This document shows positions 24,931 through 33,022 of a DNA stretch of 64,000 bases, in pieces. The stretch spans positions 3,162,001-3,226,000 of the forward strand of contig NZ_CP095412.1 in NCBI RefSeq assembly GCF_023016265.1, read 5' to 3'. The notes beneath the pieces are model-generated. The model did no database searches. It had not been told where the DNA came from and worked only from the letters and a program-made list of their open reading frames with translations. Within the stretch, counting starts at the first letter, position 1. Every line of letters begins with the position of its first letter. The translations under genes were made by a program, and so were the position numbers. Source of the DNA: Blastococcus sp. PRF04-17 (GTDB lineage Bacteria; Actinomycetota; Actinomycetes; Mycobacteriales; Geodermatophilaceae).

Positions 24931-25764
24931 ATGCTGAGCGAGCGAGAGGTGTCGACCTCGATCGGCACCACCGCGTACGGCACCGACGGCGACAAGCTCG
25001 GCACCGTCGAGCACTTCTACCTCGACGACCGCACCGGCGCCCCCACCTGGGTCGCGGTGACCACGGGGCTGTTCGGCACGCGCACCTCGATCGCCCCGGC
25101 ATCGGAGGCCGTCCTCGACGAGGGCGGTCTGCGGGTCCCGGTCACCGCGGAGGCGGTCAAGACCGCGCCGCACCTGACCGGGGACCACCTGACCCCCGAC
25201 GAGGAGGCGGAGCTGCGCCGCCACTACGGAATCGGGCAGCTCGGTACGGCACCGACGCAGGCCATCGACGTACCGGCCGACGTCCCCCCGCCGCCACCTC
25301 GGGAGACCGACGGCGCGATGACCCGCAGCGAGGAACGGGTCGTCGTCGGCACCGAGCGGGTCGCCGCCACCCGCGCCCGGGTGGTCAAGTACGTCGTCAC
25401 CGAGGACGTGCAGATCACCGTGCCGATCCGGCGCGAGGAGATCCGGATCGAACACGTCCCGCTCGACGCGCCGGACGTCCCCGGCGAGTCGCTGACGGAC
25501 GGCCCGGAGGCGGTCGCCGGCACCGGGACGACGGCAGCGGCGGCCCTGCCCGGCGAGATCATCCTGCACACCGAGCGCCCGGTCGTGTCGGTGGAGGTCG
25601 TGCCCGTGGAACGCGTCCGGCTGCGCACGGAGATCGTCGAGGGCCAGGAGACGATCACAGAGCAGGTGCAGCGCGAGGAGATCGCGGTCGACCAGCACGC
25701 CTCGCCCCGCCCGGCCGGGGCACCGGGCTCAGCCGACGCGGTCGGACCCGGCCGCTCTCAGTAG
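24931..25764 (+). CDS. PRC-barrel and DUF2382 (YsnF/AvaK) stress protein
   Basis: A 277-residue protein from ATG 24931, with GAAGGGGAGC upstream. The PRC-barrel is residues ~10-85 (TAYGTDGDKLGTVEHFYLDD, PTWVAVTTGLFGTRTSIAPA). After a linker, the DUF2382 domain (about 130-260) has the characteristic Arg/Glu-Val pattern (SEERVVVGTERVAATRARVV, ITVPIRREEIRIE, ERVRLRTEIVEGQETITEQV). Such proteins are common in desiccation- and radiation-tolerant actinobacteria and are described as general-stress proteins. Function unknown. Its 3' end overlaps the convergent gene by 36 nt. Confidence 0.9.
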   Translation: MLSEREVSTSIGTTAYGTDGDKLGTVEHFYLDDRTGAPTWVAVTTGLFGTRTSIAPASEAVLDEGGLRVPVTAEAVKTAPHLTGDHLTPDEEAELRRHYGIGQLGTAPTQAIDVPADVPPPPPRETDGAMTRSEERVVVGTERVAATRARVVKYVVTEDVQITVPIRREEIRIEHVPLDAPDVPGESLTDGPEAVAGTGTTAAAALPGEIILHTERPVVSVEVVPVERVRLRTEIVEGQETITEQVQREEIAVDQHASPRPAGAPGSADAVGPGRSQ

Positions 25765-26409
25765 CTCCTCGACGGTCGGGTCGACGAGCACCCGCCCGTC
25801 GGGGGCGACGACCACGGGCCGCTGGTCGTCGACGGCCTCGATCTCGGCCAGCATGGCGCGGGCCGACTCGTTCTGGGCCGGGTCGAGCCACTGGTGGGCG
25901 ATGCCTCGCTCGGTCAGCAGCCGCTGCAGTTCGACGCTGGCCGGCCAGTCGCGGTCGCCGACCACCCGGAGCCCGGTCGCCCGGCCGATGAGCATGGCCC
26001 GGCGCAGGAGGAACGCGCGCATGATGAGGTCGGCGAGCTCGCGGTCGGCGGCCATCACCTCGCGCAGCCGGGCCACCGACAGGGTGGCGACGGCGCCCGG
26101 AGCGGCGGCGATCACCGACCGGACGGCGCGCTGGCCGGCGAGCATGTTGAGCCCGCCCAGGAAGCGGCCCGGGCCGAAGACGGAGACCACGCGGGGCTCG
26201 TCGGCGTCGCCGTCCTCGACGACGGCGACCGTGCCCTCCAGGACGACGACGAAGTCCCACTCGGAGGCACCGCCCTGCACCAGCACGTCACCGGAGCGGG
26301 TGGTCCGCCGGCGGCCGGCACGGCGGAGGACGGCGAGCTGCCGGTCGGTCAGCCGCGGAGAGGCGCCGTACTCGTCGGGCGTCTCCTCGAGGCCGGCGAC
26401 GGCAGGCAT
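25729..26409 (-). CDS. Cyclic-nucleotide-binding domain plus glutaredoxin-like domain protein
   Basis: A 226-residue protein from ATG 26409. The cNMP-binding (Crp-like) domain is residues 20-135 (TTRSGDVLVQGGASEWDFVV, VSVFGPGRFLGGLNMLAGQR). A glutaredoxin/thioredoxin-like module follows (GLRVVGDRDWPASVELQRLL, ERGIAHQWLDP, RPVVVAPDGRVLVDPTVEEL) with no CxxC. In many actinobacteria this exact pair is the N-terminal half of a ~550-residue fusion with a thioredoxin-reductase-like FAD domain. Here the protein stops before that domain, and the DNA beyond is the convergent PRC gene. It overlaps the end of nhaA by 61 nt. Confidence 0.8.
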   Translation of the reverse strand: MPAVAGLEETPDEYGASPRLTDRQLAVLRRAGRRRTTRSGDVLVQGGASEWDFVVVLEGTVAVVEDGDADEPRVVSVFGPGRFLGGLNMLAGQRAVRSVIAAAPGAVATLSVARLREVMAADRELADLIMRAFLLRRAMLIGRATGLRVVGDRDWPASVELQRLLTERGIAHQWLDPAQNESARAMLAEIEAVDDQRPVVVAPDGRVLVDPTVEELLRAAGSDRVG

Positions 26410-28339
26410 CCGTGCCGGGGGGAGACCGGGGCGACGGGGCGCACGTCGGGGACGGCCGGCACCGGAACGGGTGGCTGCTGGCCGGGCCCACCGCGGGGAT
26501 CCGTGCGCAGCAGGGCCGCAGCGAGCGCGTCGGTGGAGGTCAGCCCTTCGTGGCGCTCGCCGTTGACGAAGAAGGTCGGCGTCCCCCGTACGCCGCTGGC
26601 CTCGGCGGAGACGACGTCGTCGCGGACCCGCTGCGCGTGGGTGCCGTCGCCGAGTTCGCGGGCGAAGCGCTCGAGGTCGAGGCCGAGCACGGCGGCGTGG
26701 TTGAGCAGGTCGGCGCCCTCGAGCTCGTCCTGGTGGGCGAACAGCCGGTCGTGCATCGCCCAGAAGGCACCCTGGGCGCCGGCGGCCTCCACCGCCTCGG
26801 CGGCGAGCTGCGCGTTCGGATGCACCTCGGTCAGCGGCAGGTGCCGGAAGACGTAGCGGAGCTCGTCCCCGAACCGGGCGCGCAACTCGGCCACCACACC
26901 TGTCGCCCGGCCGCAGAACGGGCACTCCATGTCGCCGTACTCGACCAGCGTGAGCGGCGCATCGACCGGCCCGCGGAGGTGATCGACCTCCGGGTCGACG
27001 TCGGGTTCGAGCCGGGAGGGCCGCGGTGCTGCCGATCCCCGACGGGTGAGCACGCGGAAGAACAGCGCGCCGATGGCGGCGGAGACGAGCGCGGCGCTCA
27101 GGATGCCGACGGTGGCCTCCTCGCGGAGCGCCGGGTCGTCGAACGCCAGATCGGTGACGAACAGGGAGACGGTGAACCCCAGTCCCATCAGCGCCGCGCC
27201 GCTCCAGACGTGGCCCAGCCCGATGCCCGGCGGGAGGGTGCCGAACTTCAGCCGGACGGCGAGGGCGGAGGCCAGGCCCACGCCGAGCAGCTTGCCGAGC
27301 ACGAGCCCGACGAAGACGCCGATGGTCACCGGAGAGGTCAGCGCCCGGTCGACGAGGTCGCCGTCGATCCGGACACCGGCGTTGGCCAGCGCGAAGACCG
27401 GTACGACGAGGTAGGTGCTCCACGGGACCAGGACGGCGCCGATCCGCTCGTTGGGCGAGACGGCGCGCTCCACCGAGAGCTTCGCCTGGCGGGCCAGCGC
27501 CGGATCCGGGGACTGGCGGAACGCCCGCGTGAGCGACCCGGCGCGCTCGACCTCCGCGCGGCGTGGCGGATAGGCGCTGACCAGCAGCCCCAGGACGACC
27601 CCGCCGATCGTGGCGTGCACCCCGGACTCGTGCATCGCGACCCACATCACCGCGCCGACCGCGAAGTACGCCGCCCGCGCCACACCTGCATCCGGGAGAG
27701 CCCGATGAAGGCGAGCACGCAGAGGCCGGCGATGCCGAGCGGGACGAGGTCGATCTCGTCGGAGTAGAAGATCGCGATGGCACTGAGGGCACCGATGTCG
27801 TCGACGACCGACAGGGAGAGCAGGAAGACCCGCAACTGCATCGGGGTGTGCCGGCCGAAGAGCGCCAGCGCCCCGAGCACGAACGCGGTGTCGGTCGCCA
27901 TGGGGATGCCCCAGCCGACCGCTCCCGGGCCACCTGCGTTGATCGCGAGGTAGACCAGCGCGGGCACGACCAGCCCGGCCAGTGCGGCGAGGGCCGGGAC
28001 GGTCAGCCGGCTGCGCTGCACGAGCTCGCCCATGGAGAGCTCCCGGCGGACCTCCATGCCGATCAGGAAGAAGAAGAACACCATCAGGCCGTCGTTGACC
28101 CAGTGCTGCAGGTCCATGGCGATCTCGACGTCGCCGAACCGCAGGGCCGCCTCGGTGTGCCACAGGCGCTCGTAGCTCGCACCCCAGGGCGAGTTGGCCC
28201 AGGCCAGCGCGACCACGGTGGCGGCGACCAGCAGTCCGGCGCCGGCCACGCCGGTGCGCACGAGCCGCCGGACCGGGGCGGAGAGCTGGGCGGCCAGGTG
28301 GGCGGAGCCGGTCCGGGTCGCCGCGGAGGTCGCGCTCAC
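26349..28339 (-). CDS. nhaA: Na+/H+ antiporter NhaA fused to a DsbA-like thioredoxin domain (apparent frameshift near 27675)
   Basis: The first 225 codons from GTG 28339 encode the NhaA N-terminal half (DLQHWVNDGLMVFFFFLIGM, VGWGIPMATDTAFVLGALAL, LLSLSVVDDIGALSAIAIFY, with the paired Asp residues). At about 27671-27683 the frame shifts by one missing base, inside CGCGGGCGGCG after MQVW. Reading continues AAYFAVGAVMWVAMHESGVH to the NhaA end, then a fused DsbA-like domain with LVEYGDMECPFCGRATGV (CPFC active site) and RGTPTFFVNGERHEG. NhaA exchanges Na+ for H+; the NhaA-DsbA fusion is known in actinobacteria. The shift may be a sequencing error. The last ~50 residues are Pro/Arg-rich and overlap the next gene. 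Confidence 0.85.
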
Positions 28340-28512
28340 CGGCGGGGCGCCGGCGGGCAGGTCATGGTGCGAACGCTAACGGGCGGGTCACGCTGCGGGA
28401 ACCCCGGAACGGTGCCCGCTCTTCCCCGTGCAGCGGCCGCCCGCGACTGTTCGGTCATCCACCCCATTCGGCGCGGATGAGGTGGAGGAGCGCACGGTCA
28501 CCCGTGCCGCGA

Positions 28513-29274
28513 TCAGGCGCGGCGGTCGGGCAGAAAGCGCAGGCGGTCGCGGGTGGCCTGCACCTCGGCGGGGTCGACGTCGGCGATGACCAGCGTCTCG
28601 GTGCCCGCCGCGGTGGCCAGCAACTCGCCGAGCGGGCTGACGATCCGGCTGTCGCCCGAGTGCTCCGTGCCGTCGCCGGCGGTGCCCACCCGGTTGCAGC
28701 CGACCACGTAGGCCTGGTTCTCGATCGCCCGCGCCTCGAGCAGGGTGCGCCAGTGGTGCCGGCGCGGGCTGGGCCAGTTGGCCGGCACCAGATAGACGTC
28801 GGTCTCGAGCGCGGCCTGCCAGAACACGTCGGCGAAGCGCAGGTCGTAGCAGATGAACGGGGTGATCCGCAGGTCGCCGATCGCCACGGTCACCGGCTTC
28901 TCCCCCGCCCGGAACCGCTCGTGCTCGCCGGCATGGGTGAACGGGTGCAGCTTCCGGTAGCGGTGCGTGCTGCCGTCCGGCCCGGCCAGCACGAAGGAGT
29001 TGTAGGGGAGGTCGCCGTCGTCGGCGATCTCCGGGCACGTGCCGCCCATCCACACGCCGTGCTCGGCGGCCCGGTCGGCGAGGAACCGGGCCGAGGGCCC
29101 GCCCTCCGGCTCGCCGATGCCGGGCGTCATCGAGAAGCCGGTGGAGAACGTCTCGGTGAGCAGCACCAGCTCGGCTCCCGCGCCCACCGCTCGCGCGACC
29201 TGCGGCGCCAGCCGCTCGAAGTTGGCGTCCCGGTCCTCCCAGACGATGTCGTGCTGCACCGCCGCGATCCTCAT
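28513..29274 (-). CDS. Nitrilase-superfamily amidase (omega-amidase-like)
   Basis: A 253-residue carbon-nitrogen hydrolase starting MRIAAVQHDIVWEDRDANFE. The Glu-Lys-Cys triad is visible: Glu in LVLLTETFSTGFSM, Lys in HRYRKLHPFT, Cys in ITPFICYDLRFADVFW. The sequence fits the YafV/omega-amidase branch, which hydrolyses alpha-ketoglutaramate or alpha-ketosuccinamate to the keto acid and ammonia. Its ATG overlaps the stop of the aminotransferase gene by 4 nt (ATGA). A glutamine transaminase plus omega-amidase pair is a known route that makes such transaminations irreversible, for example in methionine salvage. Confidence 0.88.
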   Translation of the reverse strand: MRIAAVQHDIVWEDRDANFERLAPQVARAVGAGAELVLLTETFSTGFSMTPGIGEPEGGPSARFLADRAAEHGVWMGGTCPEIADDGDLPYNSFVLAGPDGSTHRYRKLHPFTHAGEHERFRAGEKPVTVAIGDLRITPFICYDLRFADVFWQAALETDVYLVPANWPSPRRHHWRTLLEARAIENQAYVVGCNRVGTAGDGTEHSGDSRIVSPLGELLATAAGTETLVIADVDPAEVQATRDRLRFLPDRRA

Positions 29275-30458
29275 GACAGCCTCCTCAAACGCTCGACGGC
29301 CTCGGCGAGCACATCGTCGCCCTTGCAGAAGGCGAAGCGGACCAGGTGCCGGCCCAGCACCGCGTGCGCGGGGTCGTAGAACACCACGGTCGGGATGCCG
29401 ACGACCCCGGCCCGTTCGGGCAGCGCGCGGCAGAACGCCAGCCCGTCGCCGTCGGGCTGCAGCGGGCGGACGTCGACGGTCGCGAAGTAGGTGGCCTCGG
29501 GGCTGATCACCGGCAGGCCGGCGTCCCGCAGCCCGGCGACCAGCACGTCGCGGCGGTACTCGAGGTCACCGGCCGCCTGGGCGAAGTAGGCGTCCGGCAG
29601 GCCGAGGCCCGCGGCCACGGCGGGCTGGAACGGCCCGGCGTTGACGTAGGTCAGGAACTGCTTGGCCGTCCGGACGGCGGTCACCAGCGGCGCGGGCCCG
29701 CAGATCCAGCCGACCTTCCAGCCGGTGACGTTGAAGGTCTTGCCGGCGCTGCTGATCACCAGCGTCCGCTCGCGCATGCCGGGCAGGTTCGCGATCGACA
29801 CGTGCCGGGCGCTCCCGAAGACCAGGTGCTCGTAGACCTCGTCGGTGAGGACGAGCAGGTCGTCGTCGATCGCGTGCCCGGCCAGCAGCCGCAGTTCCTC
29901 CTCGGTGAACACCTTGCCCGTGGGGTTGTGCGGGGTGTTGAGCAGGAGCAACTTGGTGCGGGGCGTGATCGCCGCCCGGAGTTCGGCCGGGTCGAAGGTC
30001 CACCGGTCGGAGCCGGCAGCGGGCGGCCGGAGGGGTACCGGCCGGGGCACGCCGCCGGCCATCGCGATGCCCGCGGCGTAGCAGTCGTACATCGGCTCGA
30101 AGAGCACGACCTCGTCGCCGGTGTCGAGCAGCGCGAGCAGCGCACCGGAGATCGCCTCCGTCGCGCCGGCGGTCACCAGCACCTCGGTATCCGGGTCGTA
30201 CGCGAGCCCGCGGAACCGCTGCTGGTGGGCCGCGACCGCCGCACGCAGCTCCGGGACCCCGGGACCGGGCGGGTACTGGTCGGCGGCCGTGCCGATCGCG
30301 GCTCGGGCCACCTCCAGCACCTCCGGCGGTCCCGGGTAGTCGGGGAAGCCCTGACCGAGGTTCACCGACCCGGTGGCCACCGCACGGGCGCTCATCTCGG
30401 CGAACACCGTCGTCCCGAAGCCCTGCAGGCGGGCCGACAGATACGGCACGCGGGTCAT
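29271..30458 (-). CDS. PLP-dependent class I/II aminotransferase (methionine/glutamine transaminase-like)
   Basis: A 395-residue fold-type I aminotransferase. Motifs: GQGFPDYPGPPEVLE near the N-terminus, VTAGATEAISGALLALLDTG, NTPHNPTGKVFTEEEL, DEVYEHLVFG (PLP-binding Asp/Tyr), the Schiff-base Lys in SSAGKTFNVTGWKVGW, and the C-terminal Arg in VRFAFCKGDD. The closest pattern is the YbdL/KAT/glutamine transaminase K group. It is sandwiched with 4-nt overlaps between the RNB gene upstream and the omega-amidase gene downstream, so all three are co-translated. With the amidase it probably forms a glutamine-dependent transamination module. Confidence 0.9.
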   Translation of the reverse strand: MTRVPYLSARLQGFGTTVFAEMSARAVATGSVNLGQGFPDYPGPPEVLEVARAAIGTAADQYPPGPGVPELRAAVAAHQQRFRGLAYDPDTEVLVTAGATEAISGALLALLDTGDEVVLFEPMYDCYAAGIAMAGGVPRPVPLRPPAAGSDRWTFDPAELRAAITPRTKLLLLNTPHNPTGKVFTEEELRLLAGHAIDDDLLVLTDEVYEHLVFGSARHVSIANLPGMRERTLVISSAGKTFNVTGWKVGWICGPAPLVTAVRTAKQFLTYVNAGPFQPAVAAGLGLPDAYFAQAAGDLEYRRDVLVAGLRDAGLPVISPEATYFATVDVRPLQPDGDGLAFCRALPERAGVVGIPTVVFYDPAHAVLGRHLVRFAFCKGDDVLAEAVERLRRLS

Positions 30459-31942
30459 GCCACTCCCTCCGTCGTGAACCGGACCACCCGGCCGGCGACG
30501 TCCGCCTCCTGGAGCCGCACCCGCACCCGGGTGCCCGGGCGCAGCCCCTCGCCGGTGCAGCGACCGCGGATCGCCGGTCCGTCGAGCACCACGGTCCCGC
30601 GGCCGTCCTCGGCGTCGACGACCACCGCGGAGAACGTCTCCCCCACCCGGTCGCGCAGCAGCCAGGCCTCCGTGGCGTCGACGACGGCGCGTTCCACCTC
30701 ACGGGTGCGCCGGTCCGAGGCCGACATCAGTCCCGGCAGCTCGGGCAAGGCCGCACGCAGCTCGGCAGCCGGCTCGCGACCGGCGGCCAGGGCCAGGCAG
30801 ACCTCCGTGCCGAACCGGTCGACGAGCCGGCGCAGCGGCGCGGTCACGTGCGCGTAGGGGGCCGCCACCCCGCTGTGCACCGGCTGCTCCGGTGGTGCGC
30901 CGTCGAACGGCGTGTAGGCCGCCCCCCGCAGCAGCGTCACCGCCTCCTCGAGGAACGCGACATGACCGGGGCGGCTAGGGTCCAGCGACGCGATCACCGC
31001 TCCAGGGCCGGCGTCCGCGGGCCAGTCCACGCCGAGCGCCGGCGCGAGCAGCCGCAGCCGGGCGACGTCCTCGGGGCGGGCGGGCGGCAGTGTGCGGAGC
31101 AGGCCGACTCCCCCGTCGAGCATCAGCGCGGCCGCACAGCGGCCGGTGAGCAGCGAGATCTGCGCGTTCCAGCCCTCGACCGGCAGATCGCCGCGCAGGG
31201 CGAGCGTCCAGCCTCCGCCGGGCACCGCGACCACGTCCTGGTCGGGGGTGCCGAGCTCGATGGCGCCGCGCTCGAGGGCGCGCTCCTGCAGCAACCGCCC
31301 GATCTCCGGCAGCAGGGCCAGCGGCTCGGGCAGGTCTCCGGCGTCGGCCTGCGCCTGGACGGCGGGATAGTCCAGCTGGGCACGACTGCGCACGCGTGCC
31401 CGCCGCAGGTCGACCCGGACCGGCTCGCCGTCGGCGTCGAGGTCGACGGTCCAGAGGACGGCGGGCCGCAGCTCCCCTGCCAGCAGGCTGGCGGCGCCCT
31501 CGCTGAGCACGGGCGGGTGCAGCGGGGTGCGGCGGTCGGGGCTGTAGAGCGTCTGCCCGCGGCGGCGGGCCTCCGCGTCGATGGCCCCGCCCAGCCCGAC
31601 GAAGGCCCCCACGTCGGCGATCGCGTAGCTCACCCGGTAACCGTCGCCGGTCGCGGCCAGGTGGACGGCCTGGTCGAGGTCCCGGCTGCCGACCGGGTCG
31701 AGGGTGACGAGGGGGACGTCGGTCGCGTCCAGCTCGGGCAGCGGCGGCTCCGCGGCCCGCCGTCCCGCCTCCTCGACCACCTCGGGCGGGAACGCGTCGG
31801 GGACGGCGAACTCCAGCCGGATCGCGGCGAAGTCCGGCCCGTCCCCGGCCGCGGCGGGCCAGTGGGGGAGGCGCAGCGGCGCTACCGGCGGGACGACCAC
31901 GGGCGCCAGCCTCTCAGAGCGGCCCGACTCCCGCGGTTCCAC
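30455..31942 (-). CDS. RNB-domain ribonuclease (RNase II/R family)
   Basis: About 495 residues. The RNB catalytic core is clear: VTLDPVGSRDLDQAVHLAAT (metal-binding Asp cluster), YRVSYAIADVGAFVGLGGAI, TLYSPDRRTPLHPPVLSEGA, and the later HVTAPLRRLVDRFG. Cold-shock and S1 domains are reduced or absent compared with RNase R, as usual for the short actinobacterial forms. It should degrade single-stranded RNA 3' to 5'. The GTG at 31942 lies inside a parS palindrome; a GTG at 31900 with AGAGG upstream is an alternative start. First gene of the overlapping operon with the aminotransferase and amidase. Confidence 0.85.
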   Translation of the reverse strand: MEPRESGRSERLAPVVVPPVAPLRLPHWPAAAGDGPDFAAIRLEFAVPDAFPPEVVEEAGRRAAEPPLPELDATDVPLVTLDPVGSRDLDQAVHLAATGDGYRVSYAIADVGAFVGLGGAIDAEARRRGQTLYSPDRRTPLHPPVLSEGAASLLAGELRPAVLWTVDLDADGEPVRVDLRRARVRSRAQLDYPAVQAQADAGDLPEPLALLPEIGRLLQERALERGAIELGTPDQDVVAVPGGGWTLALRGDLPVEGWNAQISLLTGRCAAALMLDGGVGLLRTLPPARPEDVARLRLLAPALGVDWPADAGPGAVIASLDPSRPGHVAFLEEAVTLLRGAAYTPFDGAPPEQPVHSGVAAPYAHVTAPLRRLVDRFGTEVCLALAAGREPAAELRAALPELPGLMSASDRRTREVERAVVDATEAWLLRDRVGETFSAVVVDAEDGRGTVVLDGPAIRGRCTGEGLRPGTRVRVRLQEADVAGRVVRFTTEGVA

Positions 31943-31950
31943 GTGGAACC
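31935..31950. other. parS-like ParB-binding site (1)
   Basis: The perfect palindrome GGTTCCACGTGGAACC contains GTTCCACGTGGAAC, which matches well-known bacterial parS sequences (centromere sites bound by ParB/Spo0J). parS sites cluster near oriC; gyrA, gyrB and dciA in this window place the origin just beyond the right edge. It overlaps the annotated RNB start codon. Confidence 0.75.
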
Positions 31951-31956
31951 TGCCGG

Positions 31957-32172
31957 TCAGCCGATGCGCACGTCCTCCATGCCGTCGACCGAGACGACGT
32001 CGCCGCGCCGGAGCTGGCGTCCCCGCCGGTCCTCGGGCTCGCCGTTGACCCGCACGCCGCCGGCGACGAGCACGTCCTTCACCTGGGCGCCGGTGGGCAC
32101 GGCGTCGACCAGCTTCAGCAGCTGTCCGAGCCGGATGCTGTCCTCGCCGGGGCGGATCTCGACGGTGCGCAC
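31957..32172 (-). CDS. S4-domain RNA-binding protein
   Basis: A 71-residue protein from GTG 32172 (RTVEIRPGEDSIRLGQLLKL). The S4 fold pattern is complete: IRLGQLLKLVDAVPTGAQVK, VLVAGGVRVNGEPEDRRGRQ and LRRGDVVSVDG. This small stand-alone S4 family (YaaA/RlbA-like) binds structured RNA, in some species the 23S rRNA. It lies 16 nt downstream of the MOSC gene and is probably co-transcribed with it. Confidence 0.88.
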   Translation of the reverse strand: MRTVEIRPGEDSIRLGQLLKLVDAVPTGAQVKDVLVAGGVRVNGEPEDRRGRQLRRGDVVSVDGMEDVRIG

Positions 32173-32188
32173 GGGCTCCAGTCTCGCC

Positions 32189-32917
32189 TCAGACCGGCTC
32201 GAGCACGTCACCGGTGCGCACGGTTCCGGCCTCCCGCACCAGCGCGGCCACGGCGAGCTCGCCGTCCCGCTCGCGGTGGATGGTCTTCAGCACCGACGTG
32301 TCCCGCCCGATCCCGCCCGGCTGCGGACGGGTGACCATGACGCAGCGGGGGATCGGCACGTTGACGTCGAGCACCGCCTCGCCGAGGCGCACGCGGCGGC
32401 CCACCAGGTCGGCGTCCGACCCGCCGTCGAGGACGACGTTGGCGCGGAACCGGCGCCGGTCCCAGTCGCCCAGGGAGCCGGTTGTGACCAGGGACACGCG
32501 GCCGTCGGCGTTGTCGTGGAAGGCGCCCGCCGCGCCCTGCCAGTCGTGCCAGCGGGCCGTCGCGCCGGCGGCCTCGGCCAGGTCGTCGTCGGGGCTCTCG
32601 TAGCGGGGACGGACGAAGGGGTCGCCCGCCGGGCGGAGGGTCACCCGCCGGCCGAGCCAGGCGGAGATCCGGTCGTCATCACCGGTCACGGTGCCGTCGG
32701 GCAGGACGACGTCGACGTCGCCGCCGCCCGGCCGCAGCCGCGCTGTGGCGAAGAGGAGTTCGGGCACCCGGCGGGCGGTCAGCCCGTAGCCGGTGTCGAC
32801 GTCGAACAGTGCCCACTGCCGGTCGCCGGTAACGCCCTCGGGCCCGAGCTCGGCCTCCGCCAGCCGCTCCCCCTGCAGCGACTTCACCGGGTACCGCCAC
32901 AGCTCGAGGACGCGCAC
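32189..32917 (-). CDS. MOSC-domain protein (molybdenum cofactor-binding type)
   Basis: A 242-residue protein with an N-terminal MOSC beta-barrel (VLELWRYPVKSLQGERLAEA, VTGDRQWALFDVDTGYGLTA) and the C-terminal MOSC domain (RRRFRANVVLDGG, LGEAVLDVNVPIPRCVMVTR, with the conserved Cys). This resembles the YcbX/mARC family, which binds molybdenum cofactor through that Cys and reduces N-hydroxylated compounds. No electron-transfer ferredoxin domain is fused. The substrate is unknown. Confidence 0.88.
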   Translation of the reverse strand: MRVLELWRYPVKSLQGERLAEAELGPEGVTGDRQWALFDVDTGYGLTARRVPELLFATARLRPGGGDVDVVLPDGTVTGDDDRISAWLGRRVTLRPAGDPFVRPRYESPDDDLAEAAGATARWHDWQGAAGAFHDNADGRVSLVTTGSLGDWDRRRFRANVVLDGGSDADLVGRRVRLGEAVLDVNVPIPRCVMVTRPQPGGIGRDTSVLKTIHRERDGELAVAALVREAGTVRTGDVLEPV

Positions 32918-32932
32918 CGGCCCACCTCACCA

Positions 32933-32967
32933 CACCGCCCCGGCGGGATGACCCGGCCGGGGCGGTG
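32933..32967. terminator. Hairpin terminator between the membrane-partner gene and the MOSC gene
   Basis: CACCGCCCCGGC pairs perfectly with GCCGGGGCGGTG over 12 bp around an 11-nt loop. It lies 37 nt beyond the stop codon of the leftward ECF-partner gene and just upstream of the MOSC start. Confidence 0.75.
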
Positions 32968-32969
32968 GC

Positions 32970-33022
32970 GGTGGGTCAGGGGCGATGGGTCAGGGGCGGT
33001 GGGTCAGGGGTGGTAGGTCACC
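32970..33022. repeat. 14-bp tandem repeat covering a stop codon
   Basis: The unit GGTGGGTCAGGGGC (with GATGGG and GGGGT variants) is repeated about 3.7 times. The copy at 32998-33011 contains the stop codon of the leftward gene ending at 33004; two more copies lie beyond it and duplicate the CCCTGACCC stop context. Confidence 0.8.
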
